DNA from: Alopecurus myosuroides
Lineage: Eukaryota > Streptophyta > Magnoliopsida > Poales > Poaceae
Direction: 5' to 3'
Assembly: GCA_028641055.1 (NCBI GenBank)
Contig: CM054059.1
Coordinates: 113,431,392 to 113,495,391, forward strand
DNA length: 64,000 nt
Part shown: positions 20,702-33,139 of the stretch, one piece after another
How the letters are laid out: every line of letters starts with the position of its first letter
Position numbering within the stretch: position 1 is the stretch's first letter
Notes under the pieces: generated by a model
Databases searched by the model: none
What the model saw: the letters and a program-made list of their open reading frames with translations, nothing else
What the model was told of the DNA's origin: nothing
Position numbers and translations under genes: made by a program

Positions 20702-23700
20702 TGTAACACCCCAAATTTTGCTACAGCAGGGTGTGTGGTGTTGTTCATATCATACATGCATGAAACCACAAAATTCAAATCATGTTTTAACCAATTTAAA
20801 TTTGGAATTTAAATGGTTTATGAAATCTCACAGAAAGTACTTATTTTGGTTCCCAAAATCTTGTTCTGAAAAATGTTTCAATTACACCAAATAAACACAT
20901 GGTCTTGTTGGAAATTTTATAAGCTTTCCAAAGATAATTTTTGCCAAATTTTTTTTCTTCCAAAAAGGCCCTCAAAACTTTGTTCTCTGTGCCCTTTTAT
21001 AAAAGAAAAGGACCATTTTGTAAAATCCAGAGATTCTAGGGGGTTTTCGAAAACTTCCTTTTGTCTTCTACCTTGGGACAGAGGGAGCAGCTGCGTGGCA
21101 GCTCGGCCGCATCGCTGCCACCTCCCTCTCGACCCTCCCGCGAGGATAAGGCGATGAGGTCGTTGTGTCTTCTTTCTCCTCCTCCCTCTTGGCCTCTCCT
21201 CATCCTCTCTCTCGTTCTCTGTTCGGCAAAAACGAGTGAACCCTATCCGAACTGTGCCTCACCGGCCGCCGTCGAGCGCCGCCGAGTCCGGCCACCCCGG
21301 GCCAAATTGAGCACCCCCCCTGCGTTCCCCTTGGTCTCCTCTCCCTTCTGTACGAGTCTCGCTTGAGGGGAGTAGCCGAGACGCCGGAATCGGAGCCTTC
21401 TTCTCCGCGGCCGGCGAGCCTCCGCCGCGGCCGATTCGCCGCCACCCGGCGCCCCCTCGCCCTCCCGACCCCTCCATCCTCTTCACCGCATCGTGGTGAG
21501 TCCCCAGGACCTCTCCATCCCCTACCTCCCCCTCCGAAGAGCCTCCGCACCATAGCCACCTCCGGCCGCCGTCGGCCATGGATGCCGGCGAGCTTCCGGT
21601 GACCCTAAGATGATGGCGTCGTGTTCCCTAGGTTCCCCACGACCACCTCCACATGATGCCCCAATCAATTCCATGAATTAAACATCGATTCCTTCAAATT
21701 TGATTTGAAACAGAGAAGATCTTCTCTGATGATGCATGGATGACATCACAGTGATGTCATAACTCCCTTTTTAACATTTCCAGAAATTACAGAAAAAGTG
21801 TAAAAATTGATAATTGAATAACTGTTAAAATATAATTCAGAAAAATAAAGTAAAAATATGGTTTTGATCAGGAAAATGTACTCTTTCCAAAAATGTCACT
21901 TTCATAAATGTTTGACACACTTCATTTTTGAACATTATTTAATATTGTTTAATCATTTAAAATAGAAAAATAAGTTTTTATTCACAAAAATTAGAAAAAT
22001 AAAAGTTATATACCAAAATGCTCAAAATGACAAATGCAACATGTTTATGATGTTTTCAACCTCATTTGAGCAACTAAAATGGTACTCATTTCCATAATCG
22101 CCCGAAATCCCCTCCGGGGTCTATTTCGGGACTTTTTCACTAAAACTGCATTTCTGACATACGAACCCTAGCAAACTAACGATCATGCTTAGGGCTTTAT
22201 TTCAGTGCATCAATCTGCTCATGCATACATGTTGTGCATTGCATCGGTGCCGTGGTTGATTGTTATTTCTCTTTCGGTGTTTGTTTCCCCCTCGGTAGAA
22301 TGCGACTCCGAAGAGAAGGCCAGCAATCCAACGACGAATACTTGATCTTAACCGACAAGTCAAGCACTTATTCCAGAAGATCTTTATCTGGTTTTCTTAT
22401 AACCAAGGCAAGCATAACCTCTTATCTGCTCATATATGATTTCAAAGTGATTTGAATCTCGTACTTTGCATTCGGTTCCAAACTATTTGATGTCAGTAGA
22501 TAGAGTTCTCCTATATACTGCATAACCTAGATATCCTGATCCACTTCACCTAGCAGCTATAGGTTTGTTTGTGCGCGCTTCGCGAAACCTTGTGAGTCTT
22601 GCTTAGCCATGCCTAGTTGATGAATCTGGTCAATGCGTGAATCTTCTATGTCAGGTGTTTATGGTTTGAATTACCTTTGATAACTTGACTAATCACGGCA
22701 TGGATGTGAGGCCACAATGGGTTGTGGCGTTTTGTCCTGTTCATGCCCCTAGGAGCGAGTTCTCGCCTTCGAGCCAAGACTGAGCGTACAGCCACACGTG
22801 GGCCGATGAACCCCGCCCGGCTGACTAACTTGTTTCACCTTATCCATGAGCCACGTAGTTTGAGCTTTCCATCTGCGTGTGAGTCGAAAAATGTTTTGGA
22901 GAAAACTAGGTCGTGACCGGGACAAGTGATGGACGTACACGGATCTTGTTCCCGACTCACAGAACAGGTGCCGTCAGGAGGTGGCCAACTCCCTGTTGAC
23001 GGGGTGGCCCTGTTTGGGTTGACTCATGGATATGGTTCGACAAGGTAAAGGCTGGGAATCGACCACCCTCTGCCGGCACTTCCCGGGCTAGTGCTAATCT
23101 AGTGGCACTAAGAGTCGGTTGGTACGTGTGGGTAAAGTTGTACACCCCTGCAGGGTTAAATCTTTTCGAAAAGCCGTGTCTGCGGTTAAAGACGACTTGG
23201 TGACGGATTCTGTGATCATAGATAACTTGAACGGAATGACTAAAACTTGTTGATAACGATTGATGGATGCCTCCTCGGAGATGCCGAGAGGGGTTACCTT
23301 ATAGCTTGAGGTAGTGTGGAACAACTGGAGGAGGTGATCTTTGAAGCACGAGGTGCTGGTAATGATGTTGGTGGATTCAAAAGATGATGATTACAGTAGT
23401 GAGTTCTCATCTGTTTTGAAAACCTTCTATGAGACGTGCTATTCCTCCTCTATTTGGAAAATAAAGATTGCTTTACGCAAAACAGCCTTCATAAAACCCT
23501 TTCTAAAGATAGCAGATATATAATAGGTTAGTTAAGACTTGTTGAGTACCTCCCGTACTCAGGTTTGCTTAATTTTGGTTCAGGAGAAGATCTCACATCG
23601 GTGGTGATTCAACGTGGACATCGACGAGTAGTTTGGGGTTCCCAGGTAGCAGCCTGGAATCTATGGGCTGGGACGTCGCCTTATGTTGCGGCCTCTTAGG

Positions 23701-24262
23701 CCTTTTTAGTTCTTGTTGATTAGCAACATAATTTGCCTTCTGTTGTCTGATGTAATGTTGGGTCGTGTGACCTCTGCTTGTAAGCTATACTCTAGTAACA
23801 CTTGTTTAATAAAGCTTCATATTTAGACTACTGCTTTGATCGGTTGTTGGTTTCGAGCTCATTGTTATACAGTTTGGCTATGCCTGCATAGTTGTCGCAG
23901 TCGAGGGGTTGTGGAGCCGATGATCCATGTCCGAGCCCGCCTGTCGATTTGATCGGCCTGGGGCGAGGTAACCCCAGTAACCCTCGATTGTTGTTGCACT
24001 TTCTGGACACATAGCATCTCTGTATAGCTTTGGTCCCGTTTCCTTCAGTTTCATTCGATTCGTGGACGCTTTGATATGCATAGTTGGTTATGACTAGCAT
24101 GGATACAAGGAGTAGTAGACTGGGGATCCGGACTACGTGCCGATAAATCCAGTCTGCCTGCCGTTGTTTGTTGCGGCCAGGGCTGGTAACCCTGAAGCCC
24201 TTGTGAGTCCATGGCTAGGAGCACATAACAGTATGTATATCTCTGGGTCCGGGGTCGTGCCA
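20702..24262 (+). repeat. 5' LTR (3561 bp)
   Basis: Bounded by TGTAACACC and CGTGCCA. It has a TTTATAAAAG TATA-like box near 20996, then a GC-rich block (21090-21600) whose open frames recur in the other LTR and are not genes. A motif near 23150 (CTGCAGGGTTAAATCTTTTC then GAAAAGCCGTG) is shared with the other LTR families in this window. Confidence 0.95.
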
Positions 24263-24267
24263 AGTCT

Positions 24268-24279
24268 TGGTATCAGAGC
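24268..24279 (+). other. Primer binding site (initiator methionine tRNA)
   Basis: TGGTATCAGAGC is complementary to the 3' end of plant initiator tRNA-Met and lies five bases downstream of the 5' LTR. Confidence 0.9.
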
Positions 24280-27200
24280 AGGACTGCCTGTAGGAAAACC
24301 TTACTGCTTGGTCGATGTCGAGTCTAGTGATTGTGAAAACTACTTTGAACCCTCAAATAAGTTGTGAAAACCTTCTTAGGATTCTTTTTACTCCTTACCT
24401 GGTATCGCTCTAATTCTGGGTCACCTTACCTGTTTTGATTTGAAAAGGTTTTGCTATCCCTTCTAGTCATTCAAAACCTAGGTGCCTTCTCTGGCAAGGA
24501 CGTCTTTTACCCAAGTTGACCTAGTTATGAGTTTCTAGAGTCGTGTGTGATTCCATATTCCGTTATCTCTTAATCTGGGAGATTTCCTTTCCATTCTAAT
24601 CTCTCAGAGTTGTCCGGATTCCACCTTCTTACATGTTCTAAAGTCTCAAAATCCTGAACCTCGAGATCTTGTTTCCATCTCGAATGTATCCGTTATCCTC
24701 TGCTCAAGCTCTCCCGGAGCTAAGTTTGTCTTCTTGGAAAGATACTCCGTGATTGCTAATCGTAGTGTCCTTCAAGGCACTCAGAGAGTAGTTATTCCTT
24801 TCTCAACGTTTTCAACTTTGGACTTGAACCGAAGGTCCCGGAATGTGCTGAATTGCGGTGGGTTGAATCGTATGGTTTCTCAACTATATGATGCTCACGC
24901 TATCAGTACAGGATGCTGACCTTTGACCCAAGTTCCGTTTCTTTGGATCCTGAGGAATCTGTTCCACCTCAGGGTGGCTAGGAAATCAACTCCAATAGCC
25001 ATAGGCTTTCTTTGGAATCAAAAGGGATCACAACAAGAGTGATCATTGTGGCTTCCACATCTTTGTTCTTGGTTCAGCTATACCAACCTTTTTGCATGGG
25101 TTCTACACATGAGTATTGCCCCGTGCATCCAATGTGATCTCAGTATTTTCCAAGAGCACGTTCCTATTCTTTGCTTGCTTCCAAACCTCATCTACTGTTT
25201 GAAATACGGGTTGCATATGTGTGTTGGATTTTTCCAATGCATTTGCTCTTGTGATCCGTCAGAACGTTCCACCTTGGAATGTCGGGAGAAACAAACTCCA
25301 GTACCTCGTTCATCTCTAGGACCAGGTCAAAGTTTTGTAATCCACATAATAAAGAAGTTTCATCAGCTTCCATTCTGTTCAGTTCCACCTTCGAGTATCG
25401 CTTTATTTTGTATTAAGAGGTCTTGTTAAGTTTCATGGCCTTGTTGATGAGGTGATGCTCTTACACATCTTTAACCACCTTCACTCCAAGCTAGAATGCT
25501 CAAGAATGTTGGGTGTGCATTGAGGTGTGCATCAGATGTTCCTAGCAATTTCCATTGCTTCGGAAGATCTAAGAAACATCTGTATCCTCCTTAGCACTAC
25601 TGGTCACCCAACCTCTTTTTGAAGTTGACTGAGTCACCAAATCCGTTCAACCCGGTGCACACTTTTGGTCAGAGAGATAGGTTCGTACCAAAGCTCTCAA
25701 GACCATACCAGTTGCTTTGAAAAGCAAACCTCCCTTCCGAACTCCAAGACATACCGGTGGTTCGTGATATTCTGGTTGCCTTTCTAGAAGTATCACCAGG
25801 TTGTTACCTGACCGTAACGTCTAAACAAGGGGGAATTTAATTGCTCCGTTCTCCAGGAAACTCTGCTGGATATCCCGGACTAGTTGGTTGAGCTTAACAA
25901 CAATTTGGAGAGTTGAAAGGCAAAAGCTCTGCCTAACTTGATCCTCAGCTAAGGGATGTCTAGTTCCTTCTGTGTTGAAGCAGGATAGTATCTCCTTCGT
26001 GGACATGCTATCATCCTGCCCTTGAGTTGATGTGGGCTATCGTCAATCGAGAAAATATCCAAGGACTATCTTTATGGTGTTTTCTCCTAGGTACACCTTA
26101 ATGTCCTTCGGTCAGACCAATATTATGCTTTGTTCATGTATCATATGAATCCCTCTTCTTGGAGTATTTTGATAAAGGTGTTGTTAAGCCCATCCACGAC
26201 ATTTTTGTTTTCTCCAAGTTGCAAGAGGTTCATGCTGAACAAATAGCAACAATGTTGGAAACTTCCGAGAAAACATCTTTGTGTCATCACCAAGTTTGTG
26301 TTCTGGGTATTCGAAGTAACCTACTCCGGTTCATGTGCTTATGGTGAAAGATGTCGCCGTGGATCCGAGTAGAGTTTTCTTGTTCCTTCGGGAATAACTC
26401 CAAGTCAGTCATGCATGTGTGGAGTATTCTTGAGATGGTTGGTTGTTACCTCCATCCCTTGAAGAAGTGCATCCACACCAAACCACTGACTCTTTTCCCT
26501 TGAAAGATAAGAAGTTCTAGAACTACGTTATCTTTGTGACCGTCTTCCCAACATAGACTCCGATGTGTCCTTTTGCAAGTAGTCCATGTAGGTGCAACCG
26601 TCTTTCACAAGTTGCTAAAACATGAGTTCTACAATCTCGCTTACCTTTTTGAGCGTGGCATCGTAGTCCATATCTTGAGAATCCAACAAGTGTATTCCGT
26701 TGGTAACCGGTGTAACCTCTATGATTAGATGTGCTGATTCTGAATCATCCTTCCACTAATCAGAGCTGAATCTCAAACAGCAACGATGGTTGGTGTTTCC
26801 TTAGGAGTATTGAGTTAGGTCCATTTGAGAATCTGGCATGGTTGATGTGGTGGTTGATACAACTAGCCTGAAGGCCTAATGGCATATCTCCTTGTATCCG
26901 TAAGAACAGCCACTCTCCGTGAGAATTCTTGTGTGGTTAATCCTAACAAGTTTCCCTCTCCGTTTTGCCAAACCGGAGTTTTACTTTCACTTGATGACCT
27001 ATAGAAGGCTTGTCGTGAGCCTGCCGTCGGTATATAGAACCTCCAGGAGAACCTGGAAGTTGATTCTTCCAATATCTCTATGTTGAACCTCCAAAACCTT
27101 CGTCTTAATGGAAACAAGTTCATCGTGAGAACCATCTCGTGGTGTTTTGCAACCGCCATTGATCCCTTCCCTTTCTCAAGTTGTTTATACTTGAATTTCT

Positions 27201-28028
27201 GTTCATCTCACACGTTGTGTGAATTTGTCAGTTACCTCAGCCATGGGGTCTTAACCATGTGGAAGATGTATTGCTACGTCTAAGCCGCAACAGGAAAGAG
27301 ATTCCCTATTTTCCTCCGGTGTTTTAATCCTCGTTGGTTACCCATCCTTACGATGTGACCAAGAATTCCTCCCTAATTACGGTGGTACAACTTCTTCTGG
27401 TTACCCATCTTCTGTCGTGAAGTAACTTCTCGATCCTTGACAAGGATTTCAAGAAAACAGTTATGGAATGGTTGAAAGTTCCGTTATCTTCTGTGTCCAC
27501 TCCGAAGAGTGAACATGATCCCGTATCAAAATTCTCGGACGCACGAGTTACGGTGTTTTCTTGTGTTTTCCCTCGTCTACGGATACTATGTTTTGATATC
27601 CAAGACAATCCTTCTCATCTTGGTATTCCGTTTGAAGAAGCCTTGATGTCATAAGTTGTTCAACCTTTCTTTTCCAAAAGGATTTAAAGTCTTGTGCAAA
27701 GCTTATATTCTAAATCCTTTCAAAACCAATCGTCTGCAAACTTGAAACCATCTTCTACTCACTCCGTTATCTTGATGTGTTTCATGCTTGTTAACTCAAA
27801 AAGCTCTTTATAAAAATTCCTATCATGAGTTAGCCATGAGATACTCGATCTTCGTGAAGATCATTTCCTAAAAGTTTCCCTCTCACCTAAGGTGTAGCCG
27901 CTGAAGAATCTTCGCAAGTGCTACGGATCAACCTCTTCAAGAAGAGAACCGTAAGGTTCGAGAAGATCGTTCAAAACCGGTGTTGCTCCTTTCTTTCTCC
28001 TTCAGGAATCTCGGGACGAGATTCTTGT
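24280..28028 (+). pseudogene. Decayed Gypsy internal region with reverse transcriptase remnant
   Basis: No frame exceeds ~130 codons. Around 26080-26270, broken frames read YTLMSFGQTN, then LEYFDKGVVKPIHDIFVFSKLQEVHAEQ. This matches the Gypsy reverse transcriptase core (MSFGLTNAP ... FIDDILVFSK), but the catalytic Asp-Asp has become His-Asp and frames shift between blocks. Gag, protease, RNase H and integrase are not recognisable. Confidence 0.7.
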
Positions 28029-28040
28029 AAGGGGGGGTAG
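28029..28040 (+). other. Polypurine tract
   Basis: AAGGGGGGGTAG immediately precedes the 3' LTR. It is preceded by GGGACGAGATTCTTGT, a common sequence before this tract in grass Gypsy elements. Confidence 0.85.
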
Positions 28041-28043
28041 ATT

Positions 28044-31000
28044 TGTAACACCCCAAATTTTGCTATAGCAGGGTGTGTGGTGTTGTTCATATCATACATG
28101 CATGAAACCACAAAATTCAAATCATGTTTTAACCAATTTAAATTTGGAATTTAAATGGTTTATGAAATCTCACAGAAAGTACTTATTTTGGTTCCCAAAA
28201 TCTTGTTCTGAAAAATGTTTCAATTACACCAAATAAACACATGGTATTGTTGGAAATTTTATAAGCTTTCCAAAGATAATTTTTGCCAAATTTTTTTCTT
28301 CCAAAAAGGCCCTCAAAACTTTGTTCTCTGTGCCCTTTTATAAAAGAAAAGGACCATTTTGTAAAATCCAGAGATTCTAGGGGGTTTTCGAAAACTTCCT
28401 TTTGTCTTCTACCTTGGGACAGAGGGAGCAGCTGCGTGGCAGCTCGGCCGCATCGCTGCCACCTCCCTCTCGACCCTCCCGCGAGGATAAGGCGATGAGG
28501 TCGTTGTGTCTTCTTTCTCCTCCTCCCTCTTGGCCTCTCCTCATCCTCTCTCTCGTTCTCTGTTCGGCAAAAACGAGTGAACCCTATCCGAACTGTGCCT
28601 CACCGGCCGCCGTCGAGCGCCGCCGAGTCCGGCCACCCCGGGCCAAATTGAGCACCCCCCTGCGTTCCCCTTGGTCTCCTCTCCCTTCTGTACGAGTCTC
28701 GCTTGAGGGGAGTAGCCGAGACGCCGGAATCGGAGCCTTCTTCTCCGCGGCCGGCGAGCCTCCGCCGCGGCCGATTCGCCGCCACCCGGCGCCCCCTCGC
28801 CCTCCCGACCCCTCCATCCTCTTCACCGCATCGTGGTGAGTCCCCAGGACCTCTCCATCCCCTCCCTCCCCCTCCGAAGAGCCTCCGCACCATAGCCACC
28901 TCCGGCCGCCGTCGGCCATGGATGCCGGCGAGCTTCCGGTGACCGTAAGATGATGGCGTCGTGTTCCCTAGGTTCCCCACGACCACCTCCACATGATGCC
29001 CCAATCAATTCCATGAATTAAACATCGATTCCTTCGAATTTGATTTGAAACAGAGAAGATCTTCTCTGATGATGCATGGATGACATCACAGTGATGTCAT
29101 AACTCCCTTTTTAACATTTCCAGAAATTCCAGAAAAAGTGTAAAAATTGATAATTGAATAACTGTTAAAATATAATTCAGAAAAATAAAGTAAAAATATG
29201 GTTTTGATCAGGAAAATGTACTCTTTCCAAAAATGTCACTTTCATAAATGTTTGACACACTTCATTTTTGAACATTATTTAATATTGTTTAATCATTTAA
29301 AATAGAAAAATAAGTTTTTATTCACAAAAATTAGAAAAATAAAAGTTATATACCAAAATGCTCAAAATGACAAATGCAACATGTTTATGATGTTTTCAAC
29401 CTCATTTGAGCAACTAAAATGGTACTCATTTCCATAATCGCCCGAAATCCCCTCCGGGGTCTATTTCGGGACTTTTTCACTAAAACTGCATTTCTGACAT
29501 ACGAACCCTAGCAAACTAACGATCATGCTTAGGGCTTTATTTCAGTGCATCAATCTGCTCATGCATACATGTTGTGCATTGCATCGGTGCCGTGGTTGAT
29601 TGTTATTTCTCTTTTGGTGTTTGTTTCCCCCTCGGTAGAATGCGACTCCGAAGAGAAGGCCAGCAATCCAACGACGAATACTTGATCTTAACCGACAAGT
29701 CAAGCACTTATTCCAGAAGATCTTTATCTGGTTTTCTTATAACCAAGGCAAGCATAACCTCTTATCTGCTCATATATGATTTCAAAGTGATTTGAATCTC
29801 GTACTTTGCATTCGGTTCCAAACTATTTGATGTCAGTAGATAGAGTTCTCCTATATACTGCATAACCTAGATATCCTGATCCACTTCACCTAGCAGCTAT
29901 AGGTTTGTTTGTGCGCGCTTCGCGAAACCTTGTGAGTCTTGCTTAGCCATGCCTAGTTGATGAATCTGGTCAATGCGTGAATCTTCTATGTCAGGTGTTT
30001 ATGGTTTGAATTACCTTTGATAACTTGACTAATCACGGCATGGATGTGAGGCCACAATGGGTTGTGGCGTTTTGTCCTGTTCATGCCCCTAGGAGCGAGT
30101 TCTCGCCTTCGAGCCAAGACTGAGCGTACAGCCACACGTGGGCCGATGAACCCCGCCCGGCTGACTAACTTGTTTCACCTTATCCATGAGCCACGTAGTT
30201 TGAGCTTTCCATCTGCGTGTGAGTCGAAAAATGTTTTGGAGAAAACTAGGTCGTGACCGGGACAAGTGATGGACGTACACGGATCTTGTTCCCGACTCAC
30301 AGAACAGGTGCCGTCAGGAGGTGGCCAACTCCCTGTTGACGGGGTGGCCCTGTTTGGGTTGACTCATGGATATGGTTCGACAAGGTAAAGGCTGGGAATC
30401 GACCACCCTCTGCCGGCACTTCCCGGGCTAGTGCTAATCTAGTGGCACTAAGAGTCGGTTGGTACGTGTGGGTAAAGTTGTACACCCCTGCAGGGTTAAA
30501 TCTTTTCGAAAAGCCGTGTCTGCGGTTAAAGACGACTTGGTGACGGATTCTGTGATCATAGATAACTTGAACGGAATGACTAAAACTTGTTGATAACGAT
30601 TGAAGGATGCCTCCTCGGAGATGCCGAGAGGGGTTACCTTATAGCTTGAGGTAGTGTGGAACAACTGGAGGAGGTGATCTTTGAAGCACGAGGTGCTGGT
30701 AATGATGTTGGTGGATTCAAAAGATGATGATTACAGTAGTGAGTTCTCATCTGTTTTGAAAACCTTCTATGAGACGTGCTATTCCTCCTCTATTTGGAAA
30801 ATAAAGATTGCTTTACGTAAAACAGCCTTCATAAAACCCTTTCTAAAGATAGCAGATATATAATAGGTTAGTTAAGACTTGTTGAGTACCTCCCGTACTC
30901 AGGTTTGCTTAATTTTGGTTCAGGAGAAGATCTCACATCGGTGGTGATTCAACGTGGACATTGACGAGTAGTTTGGGGTTCCCAGGTAGCAGCCTGGAAT

Positions 31001-31603
31001 CTATGGGCTGGGACGTCGCCTTATGTTGCGGCCTCTTAGGCCTTTTTAGTTCTTGTTGATTAGCAACATAATTTGCCTTCTGTTGTCTGATGTAATGTTG
31101 GGTCGTGTGACCTCTGCTTGTAAGCTATACTCTAGTAACACTTGTTTAATAAAGCTTCATATTTAGAGTACTGCTTTGATCGGTTGTTGGTTTCGAGCTC
31201 ATTGTTATACAGTTTTGGCTATGCCTGCATAGTTGTCGCAGTCGAGGGGTTGTGGAGCCGATGATCCATGTCCGAGCCCGCCTGTCGATTTGATCGGCCT
31301 GGGGCGAGGTAACCCCAGTAACCCTCGATTGTTGTTGCACTTTCTGGACACATAGCATCTCTGTATAGCTTTGGTCCCGTTTCCTTCAGTTTCATTCGAT
31401 TCGTGGACGCTTTGATATGCATAGTTGGTTATGACTAGCATGGATACAAGGAGTAGTAGACTGGGGATCCGGACTACGTGCCGATAAATCCAGTCTGCCT
31501 GCCGTTGTTTGTTGCGGCCAGGGCTGGTAACCCTGAAGCCCTTGTGAGTCCATGGCTAGGAGCACATAACAGTATGTATATCTCTGGGTCCGGGGTCGTG
31601 ACA
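28044..31603 (+). repeat. 3' LTR (3560 bp)
   Basis: Near-identical copy of 20702-24262. It ends GGGGTCGTGACA directly before the CACGG target duplication. Confidence 0.95.
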
Positions 31604-32180
31604 CACGGATGAGGAGTCCACGGATCAGCAGTCCATGGATGAGGATGACCCATTCGACTCTTCCATCATCTTCTCCGAGAGAGATGATCTTGATGACGAT
31701 GAGAAGGACCACGTTCGTGAGCTTCTACCCACAATAGATGAATACATTGGAGTGCCATACATGACTCGTTTGACGTGGACAAATGTGGCCAGATATGAGA
31801 TGGTACATAAGGTGCCAATGCTATTTATGTTTTTCAACACAATTTATGCTTACAACGTGTGCCTTACTATGACCTACTTCTTTTTGTATGTCATCCACAC
31901 GCTCGAAATCCAGAAACTACCTCAGTCCATAGCGGACAGTGCTGGCATTCCGTCTTCAGGCCATGCTGGGCTATGCCTCGGATCATCAGAGGCGTTCACC
32001 ACCGTTCCATACAACACGGACAGGGACGGCCGCATTATGTTTGGCAGGAATGCATGGCGGGAATTCCTTGAAGGCAAGCATTTATATGAAAAGCAAGCTA
32101 TTCTCATTACACTTAGGAGCACCCGTAACCGCCACTTGGACGTGAAGATCGTGATGCGGGCGGTGTCGCCCTGGTTGTAG

Positions 32181-33139
32181 TACGTAGTCTGCCAACTTGG
32201 ACATTCTCATCGGATCATGAACGTATGGATGTATGTAATTATCGTACTGCCATCAGCGATGTGCTTCAGTGGTTTGATCACCCAAACCTTCATCTGCAGT
32301 GAAGATTACTTGTCCTGTTTATATTTTCAGTGGCAATTTCAAGTTTGCCGAAATAAACAAGGCGGCGGCAGCTAATAAGTTGCATGAAATAATTGTTCAG
32401 TGACATTACATGACTCATGCGAGACTTCCACATGTTTTTAATCCTACGTTGTAAGCGCTAGGGAATAAATCCGATTAGTTTTCCCTCGATAGTTAAGAGC
32501 CTGACGCCTTGAAACTCAATGCAAAATATGCCTTCTAGGCATCCTGCGATTGCATGCATTGTTTAACTACTCTATTAGCGCCTATATTGTCGACAAGGCG
32601 TTGTGGTTGCTCGAATACGATGTCCCACCAAAAAAAAATTAAATCCTCCCGCTAAAACGCCAAGTGTAGCGAAATTTTGTGTTCCCACCAAAAAATAAAA
32701 GCAGTCACTTTAAATTTCCCGCTAAAGTGTATGTAGAAGTGCACGATGCCCCCTCCTGTTTCGCCATAGCATAATCTGCGGGCCACCTCTTTCGCCATTG
32801 CAGATTAGATCTCATCTCGCCCTCATCACGTTCAGAGCTCTACACATGTCGATGTCACGATCGGACTCCATGGAACGCGAATCCTCTCAGATTTTCCTGT
32901 CTAATCTGCTTCTCTCGTCCATCTCCGTGATCTCGCCGTCTCTTATATGGTCTCGATATTGGTTGTTATTCTCTGTTCTTCCTCTGGTTGAAGCGTTAAT
33001 CCGTGTATGAACACCTAGTCGATCATATGTGTATCTGGTTTTCTATGTGAATAATGCCATGTAACTATTTTTTTTATTTCAGATCTGCTAACTCACTGAT
33101 TATTTGGGTTCTCATTTTTTTCCTTCTATCTAATTGTAG
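32181..33139. other. 3' flank of the B3 gene and 5' part of the CACTA element
   Basis: The first ~400 bp is probably B3 gene 3' UTR and flank. From about 32620, TCCCACCAAAAA and CCCGCTAAA motifs repeat, followed by a C/T-rich leader. The CACTA left terminus should be in this interval, but no CACTACAA end is visible. ATG|GT at 32947-32951 could be a mini first coding exon for the gene at 33140. Confidence 0.3.

Larger units (their letters stand above)
20702..31603 (+). mobile_element. Non-autonomous Ty3/Gypsy-type LTR retrotransposon, ~10.9 kb
   Basis: LTRs 20702-24262 and 28044-31603 begin TGTAACACCCC and end GTG(C/A)CA. The 5-bp duplication CACGG lies at 20697-20701 and 31604-31608. The primer site TGGTATCAGAGC (24268-24279, initiator Met tRNA) starts five bases after the first LTR. 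The polypurine tract AAGGGGGGGTAG ends three bases before the second LTR. I count about 12 substitutions and 3 single-base indels between LTRs of ~3560 bp. The 3.8-kb interior has no long frame. It preserves reverse transcriptase traces only, so mobilisation must have used another element's enzymes. Confidence 0.95.
19447..32180 (+). pseudogene. B3-domain gene with three B3-like segments, split by an LTR retrotransposon
   Basis: Coding exons are 19447-19497, 19576-19852, 19939-20012, 20368-20701 continuing at 31609-31802, and 31914-32180. All junctions are GT-AG and phases match, totalling 399 codons including TAG. Three B3-like segments are visible: LPKKFAELLG...FLKRGWECFARTYKLQRG, LPKKFVELLKG...FLGHGWDQFAQYYFLQRG, and LPQSIADSAG...MFGRNAWREFLEGKHL. 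The first two are close duplicates joined by a short exon that echoes the first exon (FLAYVDDASSDKQ / FYSLVVDATSDKL). Proteins of this kind are plant REM-like DNA-binding factors. A retrotransposon with flanking CACGG lies in exon 4. As it stands the frame reaches TAA two codons past the junction, removing the third domain. Deleting the insert restores the frame with no other lesion. Confidence 0.85.

Noticed and set aside
21061..21602. GC-rich open frames in the LTR (and 28402-29004) as genes
   Set aside because: They lie in the C-rich leader of both LTR copies, exist in several frames at once and carry no domain.
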